Below are positions 52,404 to 61,014 of a stretch of 64,000 nucleotides of DNA, one piece after another (positions within the stretch are counted from its first letter, which is position 1; each line of letters starts with the position of its first letter). The position numbers were made by a program, and so were the translations under genes. The DNA comes from Peptoclostridium acidaminophilum DSM 3953 (lineage in GTDB: Bacteria > Bacillota > Clostridia > Peptostreptococcales > Peptostreptococcaceae). The stretch covers positions 186,001 to 250,000 of the forward strand of contig NZ_CP007452.1 in assembly GCF_000597865.1 (NCBI RefSeq). Reading direction: 5' to 3'. Below the pieces are notes generated by a model. The model saw only the letters and a program-made list of their open reading frames with translations, was not told the origin of the DNA and ran no database searches.

Positions 52404-53094
52404 TTTTATCATCCATCCTATATCCGATCCCTCTTATGGTTTTGATGTACTCGGGTTCCTTGGGGTCGGTCTCTATCTTGTCGCGCAGATGGCTCACATG
52501 AACCATGAGAGTGTTGTTGTCGCCGACATAAGGCTCATCCCATACGGACTCGTAAATTTGCTTCTTTGTGAATATTTTTCCGGGATTCTCCATGAAAAGC
52601 CTGAGCATCTTGAATTCCTTGGGATTGAGCTCTATGCGCGCGCCATCTTTTTCGACGTAATAATCGTCAAGATCCATTATAATACCGCCGTTGCGCAGCT
52701 TGTCCTCCGGAGCCTTCATGGGATTGTATTCCATGTATCGCCTGAGCTGCGCATTTACACGCGATATGAGCTCTATAACGCTGAAGGGCTTTATTACATA
52801 ATCGTCGGCTCCAAGCCCGAGGCCAAGAATCTTGTCTGCCTCGTCTGTACGTGCCGTAAGAACGATTACGGGAACCTTGCTGTGCTTCCTGATCCTTTTC
52901 AGGAGGGTGAAGCCGTCCATCTCGGGCATCATTATGTCGAGTATGAGAAGGTCGATCTTCTCGCGGCTGAATACATCAAGCGCCTCGACGCCGCTTGACG
53001 CCTCGAATACTTCATACCCCTCCTTTGACAAATGCAGGGCTACAAGCTGGCGGATATCCTCTTCATCTTCTGCTATAAGTATGTTGACGTTCAT
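52387..53094 (-). CDS. OmpR-family response regulator
   Basis: 235 residues. The receiver has NVNILIAEDEEDIRQLV (acidic pocket), the phosphoacceptor in LLILDIMMPEMDGFTLL, VIVLTARTD and DDYVIKPFS. A winged-helix DNA-binding domain with ELNPKEFKMLRLFMENPGK and TVRGIGYRM-like TIRGIGYRMDD follows. AAGGAGG before ATG 53094 sets the start. It is the first gene of a two-gene unit with the kinase. Confidence 0.92.
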   Translation of the reverse strand: MNVNILIAEDEEDIRQLVALHLSKEGYEVFEASSGVEALDVFSREKIDLLILDIMMPEMDGFTLLKRIRKHSKVPVIVLTARTDEADKILGLGLGADDYVIKPFSVIELISRVNAQLRRYMEYNPMKAPEDKLRNGGIIMDLDDYYVEKDGARIELNPKEFKMLRLFMENPGKIFTKKQIYESVWDEPYVGDNNTLMVHVSHLRDKIETDPKEPEYIKTIRGIGYRMDDKNDKAT

Positions 53095-53252
53095 GCTGCG
53101 CCTCCTTTTGTCTTTTGTTAATGTAATATAGATACATATACCCAAAAGAGCCCAGGTAATAGCGCATTTTTGTGATTGAACACTGTCAAGCAGACTTTGA
53201 AAATATGCTATAATAAAATACTGTATGAAGCTAGAGGAGGAGGCGGTAAATT

Positions 53253-53681
53253 ATGAAGCTGAACATTAAAAGGCTGAGCGGGGATGCCATAATGCCATGC
53301 TATGCCCACCCGGGAGATGCGGGGCTGGATGTGTTCTCGGTAGAGGAAAAGTTGATAGAAGCAGGGACGGCGGAGCTTGTAGGCACTGGAATAAGCATAG
53401 AGCTTCCAGAGGGCACGGAAGCTCAGATAAGGCCAAGAAGCGGCCTGGCGCTGAAGCATTGCATCACTGTTCTCAACACGCCAGGAACAATAGATGAAGG
53501 CTACAGGGGAGAGATAAAGGTGATTCTCATAAATCACGGAAAAGACGCCTTCAAAGTAGAAAAAGGGATGAAGATAGCCCAGATGGTAGTGCAGCCGGTG
53601 CTCAGGGTGGAGGTTGCCGAGGCAGGCGAGCTGTCCGAGAGCAAAAGGGGCGATAATGGTTTCGGATCAAGCGGATACTAA
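53253..53681 (+). CDS. dut: Deoxyuridine 5'-triphosphate nucleotidohydrolase
   Basis: A 142-residue trimeric dUTPase with all five motifs: [48 protein letters not shown] and the glycine-rich P-loop-like [11 protein letters not shown] at the end. It splits dUTP to dUMP and PPi, keeping uracil out of DNA and feeding dTMP synthesis. AGAGGAGGAGG precedes ATG 53253. Length is normal for the family. Confidence 0.95.
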   Translation: MKLNIKRLSGDAIMPCYAHPGDAGLDVFSVEEKLIEAGTAELVGTGISIELPEGTEAQIRPRSGLALKHCITVLNTPGTIDEGYRGEIKVILINHGKDAFKVEKGMKIAQMVVQPVLRVEVAEAGELSESKRGDNGFGSSGY

Positions 53682-53916
53682 AGCAGGCATGGGGCTCAAG
53701 ATACTTTTGCAGCATATGATTTTCATGTAAAGGATTAACAGGAGCAAGAGTATTAAAAAAAATATATCTGTGCAGTTTTTATAATGATATTTAAATAAAT
53801 CATACTGTGTGATATAATAAACACTAATAATGCTCATGCTACAATACGTTGACATGTCGAAGCACATATTCCAAGCAGTATTCGAAGCAATATTCCATGA
53901 AAATAATCAAAGGAAG
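53682..53916. other. Intergenic leader region before the c-di-GMP riboswitch
   Basis: No gene is seen. TATAAT at 53813-53818 could be the -10 of the riboswitch transcript; its -35 (TTTAAA at 53790-53795) is poor. A second TTGACA at 53849-53854 lacks a matching -10. A 12-bp unit (TATTCCAAGCAG, TATTCGAAGCAA, then part of a third) is repeated at 53867-53898. Confidence 0.35.
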
Positions 53917-54010
53917 CATGTGACAATGGCAAACCTGCTTAAAGGCAGGGACGCAAAGCTATGGGTCTAAAGGGATAATCCCCATGACTGCCAGGCTGCC
54001 GGAATGCTTA
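53912..54010 (+). ncRNA. Cyclic-di-GMP-I (GEMM) riboswitch aptamer
   Basis: Class I c-di-GMP landmarks are present in order: GGCAAACC entry, a small hairpin CCTGC-TTAAAG-GCAGG (53935-53950 region), GGGACGCAAAGCTATGGG, the CTAAAG tetraloop-receptor strand, ATGACTGCCAGG and GCTGCC. P1 can be formed by AAGCAT (53914-53919) with ATGCTT (54004-54009). The same AAGCAT recurs at 54023-54028, giving an alternative partner for the 3' strand. Whether ligand turns expression on or off cannot be told by eye. Confidence 0.85.
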
Positions 54011-54035
54011 TATGCTAAAATAAAGCATAGCAAAT

Positions 54036-54063
54036 AGCGCCGGAAACAGGGGGCGCTTTTTTT
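54036..54063 (+). terminator. Expression-platform terminator of the GEMM riboswitch
   Basis: AGCGCC (54036-54041) pairs with GGCGCT (54052-54057), followed by seven T. It lies between the aptamer and the gene at 54109, so read-through decides whether that gene is expressed. Confidence 0.8.
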
Positions 54064-54108
54064 ATAAGCATCCCACAAATACCTTTATACTAAGCAGGGG
54101 GTGTTATA

Positions 54109-54438
54109 ATGGGAATCAAGATAACCAACGAACTAGTGAAATTTGTATATCTGAACACGCCGGACAAATGTGCGGTAGAAAGGGAGCTCGACAGGCTCTA
54201 CGATATAATAAGCAACAACCTGAGCAAGGCAAAAAGCGTGCGTGATTTAAAAAACGCACAGAGTGATTTTGACATGCTAATGCAGATATCCGAGGTCCTC
54301 AAGCTAAGGGGAGATTTTGAAAGCGACGAGATTGACAAGTACATCCAAAAATCAAGCGTATTGATTGAAAAGCTTGAAATAAAGAGGGAGTACATAAGAA
54401 GAAAGAGAAGCTACAGCGGAATATACATATATGCATAG
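54109..54438 (+). CDS. Riboswitch-controlled helical protein of unknown function
   Basis: A 109-residue soluble protein, highly charged and mostly helical: MGIKITNELVKFVYLNTPDK, LDRLYDIISNNLSKAKSVRD, then a long K/R/E coiled-coil-like stretch ending YSGIYIYA. No signal peptide or membrane segment. GGGGGTG precedes ATG 54109. The family is not recognised. Its place right after a GEMM riboswitch and terminator ties its expression to cyclic-di-GMP, suggesting a role in motility, attachment or surface state, but this is inference from context only. Confidence 0.65.
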   Translation: MGIKITNELVKFVYLNTPDKCAVERELDRLYDIISNNLSKAKSVRDLKNAQSDFDMLMQISEVLKLRGDFESDEIDKYIQKSSVLIEKLEIKREYIRRKRSYSGIYIYA

Positions 54439-54447
54439 ATTCATAGG

Positions 54448-54471
54448 CCTTCGAAATGAAGGTCTTTTGCT
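54448..54471 (+). terminator. Terminator after the riboswitch-controlled gene
   Basis: AGGCCTTC pairs with GAAGGTCT (54448-54468) with one G-U, followed by TTTT. Confidence 0.65.
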
Positions 54472-54547
54472 TTTATGTGGGGGTAAAATCTGCTAAAATT
54501 ATAATGGGCATGGCCAAATAAAAAAATACAGCGAAAGGCGGCATCAA

Positions 54548-55279
54548 ATGACAAGATCCATAAAAATCCTAATATACCTTGTAATCTATCTGACTTCATC
54601 GCTTGGAAAGCTGAAAAGAGTTTCTCAGCTCGAGCAAAGCGGTAAAAAAATCGAAAAGGACAAAATTGTAAATGAAACGGTAAGCAAATGGGCAAAAGCG
54701 ATAGTAAGGCTCAGCGGCTCAAGGGTGAGCGTACAGGGACAGGAGAACATACCATCTGAAAGGGCTGTAGTGTTTGTGAGCAACCACCAGAGCAACTTCG
54801 ACATTCCAATACTACTTGGCTGCATAGACAAGCCAAAAGCGTTCATAGCCAAAATCGAGCTTAAAAAGCTGCCGGTAATAAGCAGCTGGATGGAGAAGAT
54901 GGGCTGCATATTCATGGACAGGAACGATGCGAGACAATCGCTCAAATCTATAAGCAGCGGCTCTGAAAATGTAAAAAAAGGATACTCTATGGTAATATTC
55001 CCGGAAGGCACAAGGAGCGAGGACGGCAAGCTCAGGGAGTTCAAGCCGGGCAGTCTCAAGCTGGCAACGAAGGCGAAGGCGCCCATAGTGCCGGTAACAA
55101 TAATAGGCTCAAAGGACATAATGCTCAAAGGCAAGCTGAGCGTATATCCTTCTGATGTGCGAATAGTAATCTCAAAGCCGATATATACCGACGAGCTCTC
55201 CAAAGAGGATGAAAAAAATCTGGGGGACATCGTGCGCGGAGAGATACTAAAAAATCTGGGACAGTCTCAGGAGGCCTAG
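54548..55279 (+). CDS. plsC: 1-acyl-sn-glycerol-3-phosphate acyltransferase
   Basis: A 243-residue membrane-bound acyltransferase. An N-terminal hydrophobic stretch (ILIYLVIYLTSSLG) is followed by the catalytic NHQSNFDIPILL (NHx4D), a middle block IFMDRNDARQS, the substrate motif MVIFPEGTRSEDGK and APIVPVTIIGS. PlsC acylates lysophosphatidic acid to phosphatidic acid in phospholipid synthesis. AAAGGCGG precedes ATG 54548. The next small gene starts 5 nt after its stop. Confidence 0.92.
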   Translation: MTRSIKILIYLVIYLTSSLGKLKRVSQLEQSGKKIEKDKIVNETVSKWAKAIVRLSGSRVSVQGQENIPSERAVVFVSNHQSNFDIPILLGCIDKPKAFIAKIELKKLPVISSWMEKMGCIFMDRNDARQSLKSISSGSENVKKGYSMVIFPEGTRSEDGKLREFKPGSLKLATKAKAPIVPVTIIGSKDIMLKGKLSVYPSDVRIVISKPIYTDELSKEDEKNLGDIVRGEILKNLGQSQEA

Positions 55280-55284
55280 GGACG

Positions 55285-55632
55285 ATGAAGACAAGCATAC
55301 ACGGCCTTTCGATAGAAACCGATTTTGAAATAAGGCTGGTAAGGGATGAGGCCTTTGATGCGGACATAATTATACCGGTGGGGGATCGAACTGTAAATCT
55401 TGAAATTGAAGGACTGCCGGAGTATATGGGAGGCAGGCTCCAATCGTGCATGGTGGCCAACGTGCTCATACGGCTTTCAAAGGACGAGAGCAATAAAGTA
55501 GCAACCATACACTATTTAAGGAGCATCGACCTTTATTCAGCAATGCTCAACTTTGAGATTGACTATTCAAGCTGCTCTATAAGCATAAAGGATGAAGGCT
55601 ACAGTGTGCTCATGCGCATACAAAGGACATAG
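55285..55632 (+). CDS. Conserved-looking hypothetical protein downstream of plsC
   Basis: A 115-residue soluble protein: MKTSIHGLSIETDFEIRLVR, middle part MGGRLQSCMVANVLIRLSKD, end SVLMRIQRT. It appears to be alternating beta strands with one helix. No domain recognised. GGAGG within the end of plsC precedes ATG 55285 and the gap is 5 nt, so it is co-translated with plsC. A terminator follows at 55682. Confidence 0.6.
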   Translation: MKTSIHGLSIETDFEIRLVRDEAFDADIIIPVGDRTVNLEIEGLPEYMGGRLQSCMVANVLIRLSKDESNKVATIHYLRSIDLYSAMLNFEIDYSSCSISIKDEGYSVLMRIQRT

Positions 55633-55681
55633 AAGTGGTTTCAACGGCATAAACCGGGGTAAAATAATATATTATAAAGTA

Positions 55682-55716
55682 TAGGCGTTCAGACTTGATT
55701 TGGACGCCTTTTTTAA
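55682..55716 (+). terminator. Terminator before the second decarboxylase gene
   Basis: AGGCGTTCAGA (55682) pairs with TTTGGACGCCT (ending about 55709) with G-U contacts, then six T. It lies over the upstream TTG (55700) of the next frame, which argues for the later start at 55730. Confidence 0.75.
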
Positions 55717-55729
55717 AGGGGTGAATAAA

Positions 55730-57178
55730 TTGAAAAGTCAAAGCAGCACACCCATTCTGGATGCGCTGGTAGAATGCTGCGACAAGGAAACCATACACTT
55801 TGATGTTCCAGGGCACAAAGGCGGGAAGGGACTGGCGTATTTTGACACAATACTGAGGGAAAAGGGGCTAAGGCTCGATATAAACTCAGCAAAGCCAGTG
55901 GATTTACTCAACAACCCCAGCGGAGTGATAAAGCAGGCTCAGGCGCTGGCAGCTGAAACGTTCAATGCAGACCACTGCTTCTTCATGGTGGGCGGAACAA
56001 CCGCTGCGGTACATGCGATGATAATGAGCACATGCAAGCCCGGGGAAAAGATAATAGTACCGAGAAACTCCCATGAATCTGTCATCAAGGGGCTTGTGCT
56101 AAGCGGCGCAGTGCCAATATATGTTCAGCCGGGCATAAGCAAGCGGCTTGGCATTACAAACGGGGTTTCTATGGCTGACATAAAGGAAGCCATAAACAGG
56201 AACCGCGACGCCAGAGCTGTATTGCTTATGAACCCTACATATTATGGAGCGACCTCAAACATAAGCGAGATAGTGAGGCTTGCGCACTCCAGGGGGATGG
56301 TTGTGCTTGTAGATGAGGCTCATGGCACACATTTTGGATTTCACAAAGATATGCCAATGTCCGCAATGGATGCGGGTGCCGACATGAGCGCAGTCAGCAT
56401 GCACAAGACTGGAGGATCGCTTACGCAAAGCTCTATGCTGCTTGTCAAAAACGGCATAGTTGACTCAAGGTCCGTTATGACTACAGTGCAGCTCATGATG
56501 ACAACAAGCTCATCATACCTGTTGCTTGCAAGCCTCGATGCAGCAAGGAAGAATCTTGCAACCATGGGAGATGAGCTGGTAGGCAGGGCTCTCGAGCTGG
56601 CGAGGGATGCAAGGAATAGGATAAATTCAATAAAAGGCCTTTACGCCTTCGGCGGGGAGCTCATAAACGGAGACGATATTTTCGGATTTGATGAGACTAA
56701 GCTGGGAATATGCGTTTCTGGGATAGGTCTTTCCGGCTTTGAAGTATACGACCTGCTTAGAGAGAAGTACAACATACAAGTGGAGCTTGCCGACGGGAGC
56801 AATATACTGGCCATAGTCAGTTTGGGCGATACCAGGAGCGATATCGATGCACTTGTAGCGGCACTTGAAGACATAATAGCGAGTCATTCCGGCGGGAAGC
56901 GCCAAATAGAGCAACCAATACTAATAAATCCCTACGTAGTAATATCGCCCAGAGAGGCGTTCTATAGCCCCAAACGGACAGTAAGGCTTGAGGACGCGGA
57001 AGGGGAGGTAAGCGGAGAATCGCTTATGCTCTACCCGCACGGTATCCCAATATTTGCAATCGGTGAGAGGATAACGCGCGATATGATAGATTACATCAAA
57101 TTCCTAAAAAAACAAAGCGCAGTGCTTGTTGGGACCGAGGACCCGGGCATAGAGCATATAAAAATATTGGGAATGTAA
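55730..57178 (+). CDS. ldc: PLP-dependent Orn/Lys/Arg decarboxylase-family protein
   Basis: A 482-residue fold-type I PLP enzyme. Motifs: IHFDVPGHKGGKGL at the N-terminus, MVGGTTAAVHAMIMS, VDEAHGTHFGFH (cofactor aspartate) and the PLP lysine in VSMHKTGGSLTQSS (Lys226); the C-terminal part has YPHGIPIFAIGERI. It decarboxylates a basic amino acid by family, perhaps lysine; the specificity is not readable. TTG 55730 lies 6 nt after AAAGGGGTGA. It is next to the betaine reductase regulator, matching my memory of ldc beside grdR in Eubacterium acidaminophilum. The gene at 15447-16877 is a paralogue. Confidence 0.75.
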   Translation: MKSQSSTPILDALVECCDKETIHFDVPGHKGGKGLAYFDTILREKGLRLDINSAKPVDLLNNPSGVIKQAQALAAETFNADHCFFMVGGTTAAVHAMIMSTCKPGEKIIVPRNSHESVIKGLVLSGAVPIYVQPGISKRLGITNGVSMADIKEAINRNRDARAVLLMNPTYYGATSNISEIVRLAHSRGMVVLVDEAHGTHFGFHKDMPMSAMDAGADMSAVSMHKTGGSLTQSSMLLVKNGIVDSRSVMTTVQLMMTTSSSYLLLASLDAARKNLATMGDELVGRALELARDARNRINSIKGLYAFGGELINGDDIFGFDETKLGICVSGIGLSGFEVYDLLREKYNIQVELADGSNILAIVSLGDTRSDIDALVAALEDIIASHSGGKRQIEQPILINPYVVISPREAFYSPKRTVRLEDAEGEVSGESLMLYPHGIPIFAIGERITRDMIDYIKFLKKQSAVLVGTEDPGIEHIKILGM

Positions 57179-57228
57179 TGCGAGCTTAAATAGCTGCAAT
57201 GCTGACAATTCGATTATAGCGTCAAAAT

Positions 57229-57260
57229 AAAAATAGAATCCATTGGGATTCTATTTTTTT
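57229..57260. terminator. Bidirectional terminator between decarboxylase and regulator genes
   Basis: AAAAATAGAATCC pairs with GGATTCTATTTTT around loop ATTG, with T on both strands' downstream sides. Confidence 0.85.
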
Positions 57261-57268
57261 ATATTTTT

Positions 57269-57970
57269 CTAGTTTTCAAATGCCCTGGTCACCTTCTCGT
57301 CCACCTGGTATGAAATAAGTATGCGCTTTAGGTATTCAAGTGTTTTGCTCGAGGCCTCGTCAGCATTATACGATGCCTGGCCGTCCACAACACGCGAGAG
57401 AAGCGACTGGTATATGAGCATGCTCATCTCGTTTATGGCGTCAATATCATCAGCCCTTATATAGCCTTCAGCCACGCAGTCTTCGAGTATGGCCTTGTTC
57501 CTAGCATATATGTTTTTCTTTTGAAGCATCAGAAGTGTTGAATCCTTGTGCTCACCAAGCTCCTCCGAGAATATCTCATAGTACTGCTCAACTATGTCAG
57601 GAAGCGAGCAGCTGAATTTGTCGAAGAATATGGTGTAGAACACCTGAGGCCTTTCGAAGGAATACCTGCAGAAGGCGCTCCAAATGTTGAGATACTTTTC
57701 AAGAGAATTCCTGGCTCCCTTTGTATAAGATGAGAGATTCCTGGAGTACTCCCTCAGGTATTTCATGGATGCAAAAAACACAAGGTGCTCGAGATTTTCG
57801 AAATAGTTGTAAATAGTGGCGCTGTTGTAGCCGGCAATGTCTGAAACCTTTCTTATGGTAACATTTTCAAAGCCCTGTTCCTCTATTATTTTCTGTGTCG
57901 CCTCTATGAAATAGCTCATCATCCTTATTTTTTGCATTCTTTTCTTAACTTCGGAGGTCTTGCTGTACAT
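57269..57970 (-). CDS. grdR: TetR-family regulator, probable regulator of the betaine reductase genes
   Basis: A 233-residue TetR-type regulator. The N-terminal helix-turn-helix reads FIEATQKIIEEQGFENVTIRKVSDIAGYNSATIYNYFENLEHLVFF with the usual T-I-Y-N-Y-F end (positions about 20-66). The C-terminal ligand domain has no clear relative. It is divergent from the GrdI/GrdH genes with 367 bp between, the classical layout for a local regulator. The name grdR follows my recollection of the same locus in Eubacterium acidaminophilum. Whether it activates or represses, and the ligand, are not known from sequence. Confidence 0.72.
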   Translation of the reverse strand: MYSKTSEVKKRMQKIRMMSYFIEATQKIIEEQGFENVTIRKVSDIAGYNSATIYNYFENLEHLVFFASMKYLREYSRNLSSYTKGARNSLEKYLNIWSAFCRYSFERPQVFYTIFFDKFSCSLPDIVEQYYEIFSEELGEHKDSTLLMLQKKNIYARNKAILEDCVAEGYIRADDIDAINEMSMLIYQSLLSRVVDGQASYNADEASSKTLEYLKRILISYQVDEKVTRAFEN

Positions 57971-58337
57971 TCTTTATCACCCTAAATAATTATTTTATTG
58001 AATTTCAAATGTGATTATAACACAAATGCAAGCTCCAACATATACGGGTGGAGTAATTTTTGAACAAAATAATTATTGTGAAATTTTTTTCTATAGATAA
58101 AACTAATGTCTAGAGTTTGCAAATACAGGAAAGTAGTATAAGAGTCCTTTGTAGTAATCATGATTATTATATAATTTTGGTTGCAAAATAAACGGAGTGG
58201 TGTATAATTATAACAAAGAGTAAAAGTTTCAAAAAAACTCTGAAAAATCAAATACGTTTCACAGACTGGATTTGAAAAAACCTGCAGGAGTTTTAAAGCA
58301 AATCTATCATTTTAAAGTATGAAGGGAGTGTCTGTTG
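57971..58337. promoter_or_regulatory. Divergent control region between the TetR-type regulator and grdI
   Basis: AATAATTATT occurs twice (57985-57994 and 58068-58077), TAATCATGATTA is a perfect 12-bp palindrome (58155-58166), and TATAATTATA overlaps the -10. Promoter for grdI: TTGCAA (58181-58186), 16 bp, TATAAT (58203-58208). The palindrome just upstream of the -35 is the best operator candidate. The leader is about 120 nt. Confidence 0.5.
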
Positions 58338-59666
58338 ATGAAATTGGAATTGGGTAATTTTTATGTTGAGGAAATCGTTTTCGGAGAAAAAACGTCATTC
58401 AAGGACGGCGTGCTTACTATAAACAAGCAGGAGGCTCTGGACTATGTTATGGAGGATGAGAACATAACACATGCTGAGCTTCACATAGTAAAACCTGGCG
58501 ACATGGTAAGACTTTGCCCTGTCAAAGAGGCCATAGAGCCAAGGATCAAACTTGACGGCAGAACTTATTTCCCTGGAGTTACAGACGAAGAGCTTACAAG
58601 ATGCGGAGAGGGAAGAACTCATGCCCTTAAAGGCTGCAGCGTTCTTGTGGTAGGCAAGCACTGGGGAGGCTTCCAGGATGGACTTATAGATATGGGCGGC
58701 GAGGGAGCAAAGTACACATACTATTCGACGCTTAAGAACATAGTTCTTGTGGGAGACACCAACGAGGACTTCGAAAAGAACGAGCAGCAAAAAAAGAACA
58801 AGGCGCTAAGATGGGCCGGTCACAAACTTGCTGAATATATAGGAAAAACAGTAAAGGACATGGAGCCTCAGGAAGTCGAGACATACGAGCTTGAGCCTGT
58901 CACACAAAGAAGCGAGGAAGTAACAAAGCTTCCAGGAGTAGTATTCGTAATGCAGCCTCAGTCTCAGATGGAGGAGCTCGGCTATAACGACATGGTTTAC
59001 GGTTGGGACATGAACAGGATGGTTCCAACATACATGCATCCAAACGAGGTGCTTGACGGTGCGATTATTTCAGGAAGCTTCATGCCATGCTCTTCAAAAT
59101 GGTCGACATACGACTTCCAAAACTTCCCGGCGTTAAAAAGGCTATACGCTGAGCACGGCAAGACTGTAAACTTCCTTGGCGTAATAATGTCAAACCTTAA
59201 CGTGGCACTTCAGCAAAAGCAGCGTTCGGCTCTTTTCGTGGCACAAATGGCCAAGTCTCTTGGAGCTCAGGGAGCAATAGTGGCTGAGGAAGGCTATGGA
59301 AACCCTGATGCGGACTTTATAGCATGCATAGTGGCGCTCGAGAATGAAGGAATAAAAACAGTAGGTCTTACAAACGAGTGTACAGGTAGAGATGGTTTCT
59401 CGCAGCCTCTTGTTACTCTTGACGAGAAGGCAAATGCCATAGTTTCTTGCGGCAACGTATCCGAGCTTGTTGAGCTTCCGCCTATGCCAGTAGTTCTAGG
59501 AGAACTTGAGGCTCTTGCCAGAGATGGTCTTTCTGGTGGATGGGCAGGAGATGAGATACTCGGCTCTTCTGTGAAAGCTGACGGCTCTGTTATAATGGAA
59601 AACAATGCCATGTTCTGCGGAGACCAGGTTGTAGGCTGGTCTACAAAGACTATGAAGGAATTTTAG
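58338..59666 (+). CDS. grdI: Betaine/glycine reductase component B, proprotein (GrdE/GrdI family)
   Basis: A 442-residue proprotein of the GrdE family, MKLELGNFYVEEIVFGEKTS. Family members split themselves before a cysteine to give two subunits, the new N-terminal cysteine becoming a pyruvoyl group that binds the amine substrate as a Schiff base. Cys251 in SGSFMPCSSKWSTYDF stands in the right place and gives pieces of about 250 and 192 residues. GGGAG before ATG 58338 sets the start. It is followed 34 nt later by the selenoprotein subunit. Assignment to betaine (GrdI) rather than glycine or sarcosine comes from the BCCT transporter and gene order. Confidence 0.85.
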   Translation: MKLELGNFYVEEIVFGEKTSFKDGVLTINKQEALDYVMEDENITHAELHIVKPGDMVRLCPVKEAIEPRIKLDGRTYFPGVTDEELTRCGEGRTHALKGCSVLVVGKHWGGFQDGLIDMGGEGAKYTYYSTLKNIVLVGDTNEDFEKNEQQKKNKALRWAGHKLAEYIGKTVKDMEPQEVETYELEPVTQRSEEVTKLPGVVFVMQPQSQMEELGYNDMVYGWDMNRMVPTYMHPNEVLDGAIISGSFMPCSSKWSTYDFQNFPALKRLYAEHGKTVNFLGVIMSNLNVALQQKQRSALFVAQMAKSLGAQGAIVAEEGYGNPDADFIACIVALENEGIKTVGLTNECTGRDGFSQPLVTLDEKANAIVSCGNVSELVELPPMPVVLGELEALARDGLSGGWAGDEILGSSVKADGSVIMENNAMFCGDQVVGWSTKTMKEF

Positions 59667-59700
59667 TACTCTAATATAATCCTGACGGAGGTGCGAATAG

Positions 59701-61014
59701 ATGAAAAAAGCAATCTTATACTTGAACCAGTTCTTTGGACAGGTAGGCGGTGAAGACAAGGCTGATTACGAGCCTGAAATAATAAACGGACAAGTAGGCG
59801 CGGCTATGATGCTTAACGGAGTTCTAGAAGGTGCCGAGGTTACACACACGATAATATGTGGTGACAACTTCATGGGAACGTACAAGGATGAGGCCGTTAG
59901 TAGAATAATGGGATTCCTCGAGGACAAGGAGTTCGACATATTCCTTGCAGGACCGGCATTCCAGGCAGGAAGATACGGCGTGGCTTGTGGAGAAATATGC
60001 AAGGTAGTAAAAGAAAAGTACAACGTACCTGTAGTTACATCTATGCATGTTGAAAATCCTGGAGTTCAGATGTTCAAAAAGGACATGTACGTGATGATAG
60101 GCGGAAACAATGCAGGTAGAATGAGACAGGACATGAGCGCCATGGCTAAGGTGGCCAACAAGATTATTGCAGGAGAGAAAATCGGACCTGCAGACGAGGA
60201 AGGATTCTTCCCAAGAGGAAAGAGGCATCAGCACTGGAGAGAAGACGGAAAGCCTGCTTCTGAAAGAGTAGTTGATATGCTGCTTAAAAAGCTAAGCGGT
60301 GAAGAGTTCCAGACAGAGCTTCCAATACCTAAGTCAGACAGAGTAGAAATAGCTGCGCCTATAAAGGACCTTTCGAAGGCAACTATAGCTGTAGTTACTA
60401 CAGGCGGAATAGTTCCTGTTGACAACCCTGACAGAATCCAATCGGCTTCAGCCACAAGATGGGGTATGTATGATGTGACAGGACTTGAAAGGCTTGAAGG
60501 TGGCGTTTACAAGACTATACACGCGGGCTTCGACCCTGCCGCTGCAGACGCTGATCCAAACGTTATAGTTCCACTTGACGCCCTTAGAGCATATGAGAAG
60601 GAAGGCAAGATAGGAAAGGTTCACGAGTACTTCTACTCTACAGTCGGAACTGGAACTACAGAGGCGGAAGCTGCAAGAATGGCCAAGGAAATAGTTGTAA
60701 AGCTTAAAGAAGGCGGAGTTGACGGCGTTATCATGACTTCTACCTGAGGCACGTGTACACGTTGCGGTGCAACGATGGTAAAAGAAATAGAAAGAGCCGG
60801 ATTCCCAATAGTTCAAATGTGCAACCTTATCCCTGTTGCCTCTACAGTTGGAGCCAACAAAATAGTTCCTACAATATCAATACCATATCCTTTGGGAGAT
60901 CCATCAACATCCAAGGAGCAGCAGTGGAAACTTAGGTACCACAGGGTTGGAACGGCTCTAGATGCTCTAACAGTAGATGTTCAGGAGCAGACAATATTCA
61001 AGGTGAAAATATAA
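59701..61014 (+). CDS. grdH: Betaine/glycine reductase component B, selenoprotein subunit (GrdB/GrdH family)
   Basis: A 437-residue selenoprotein. The in-frame TGA at 60745-60747 encodes selenocysteine 349 in TST-U-GTCTRCG, a U-x2-C-x2-C motif with Cys352 and Cys355, exactly as in GrdB-type proteins. Reading stops at TGA would give 348 residues and lose the conserved end MVKEIERAGFPIVQMCNLIP. The subunit attacks the Schiff-bound substrate and passes the carboxymethyl group to the selenium of protein A (GrdA). GGAGGTG precedes ATG 59701. It needs SelA/SelB/SelC, not in this window. Protein A and protein C genes are also outside it. Confidence 0.92.
60745..60780 (+). promoter_or_regulatory. Selenocysteine UGA and bacterial SECIS hairpin
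   Basis: Right after TGA 60745-60747, ACGTGTACACGT (60751-60762) is self-complementary and CGTTGC-GGT-GCAACG (60760-60774) forms a perfect 6-bp stem with a 3-base loop. The apical hairpin lies at the distance from UGA expected for SelB recruitment. Confidence 0.8.

Noticed and set aside
60775-61014. Separate small gene starting with MVKEIERAGF
   Set aside because: It is the C-terminal part of the selenoprotein after the UGA codon; no ribosome-binding site precedes it.
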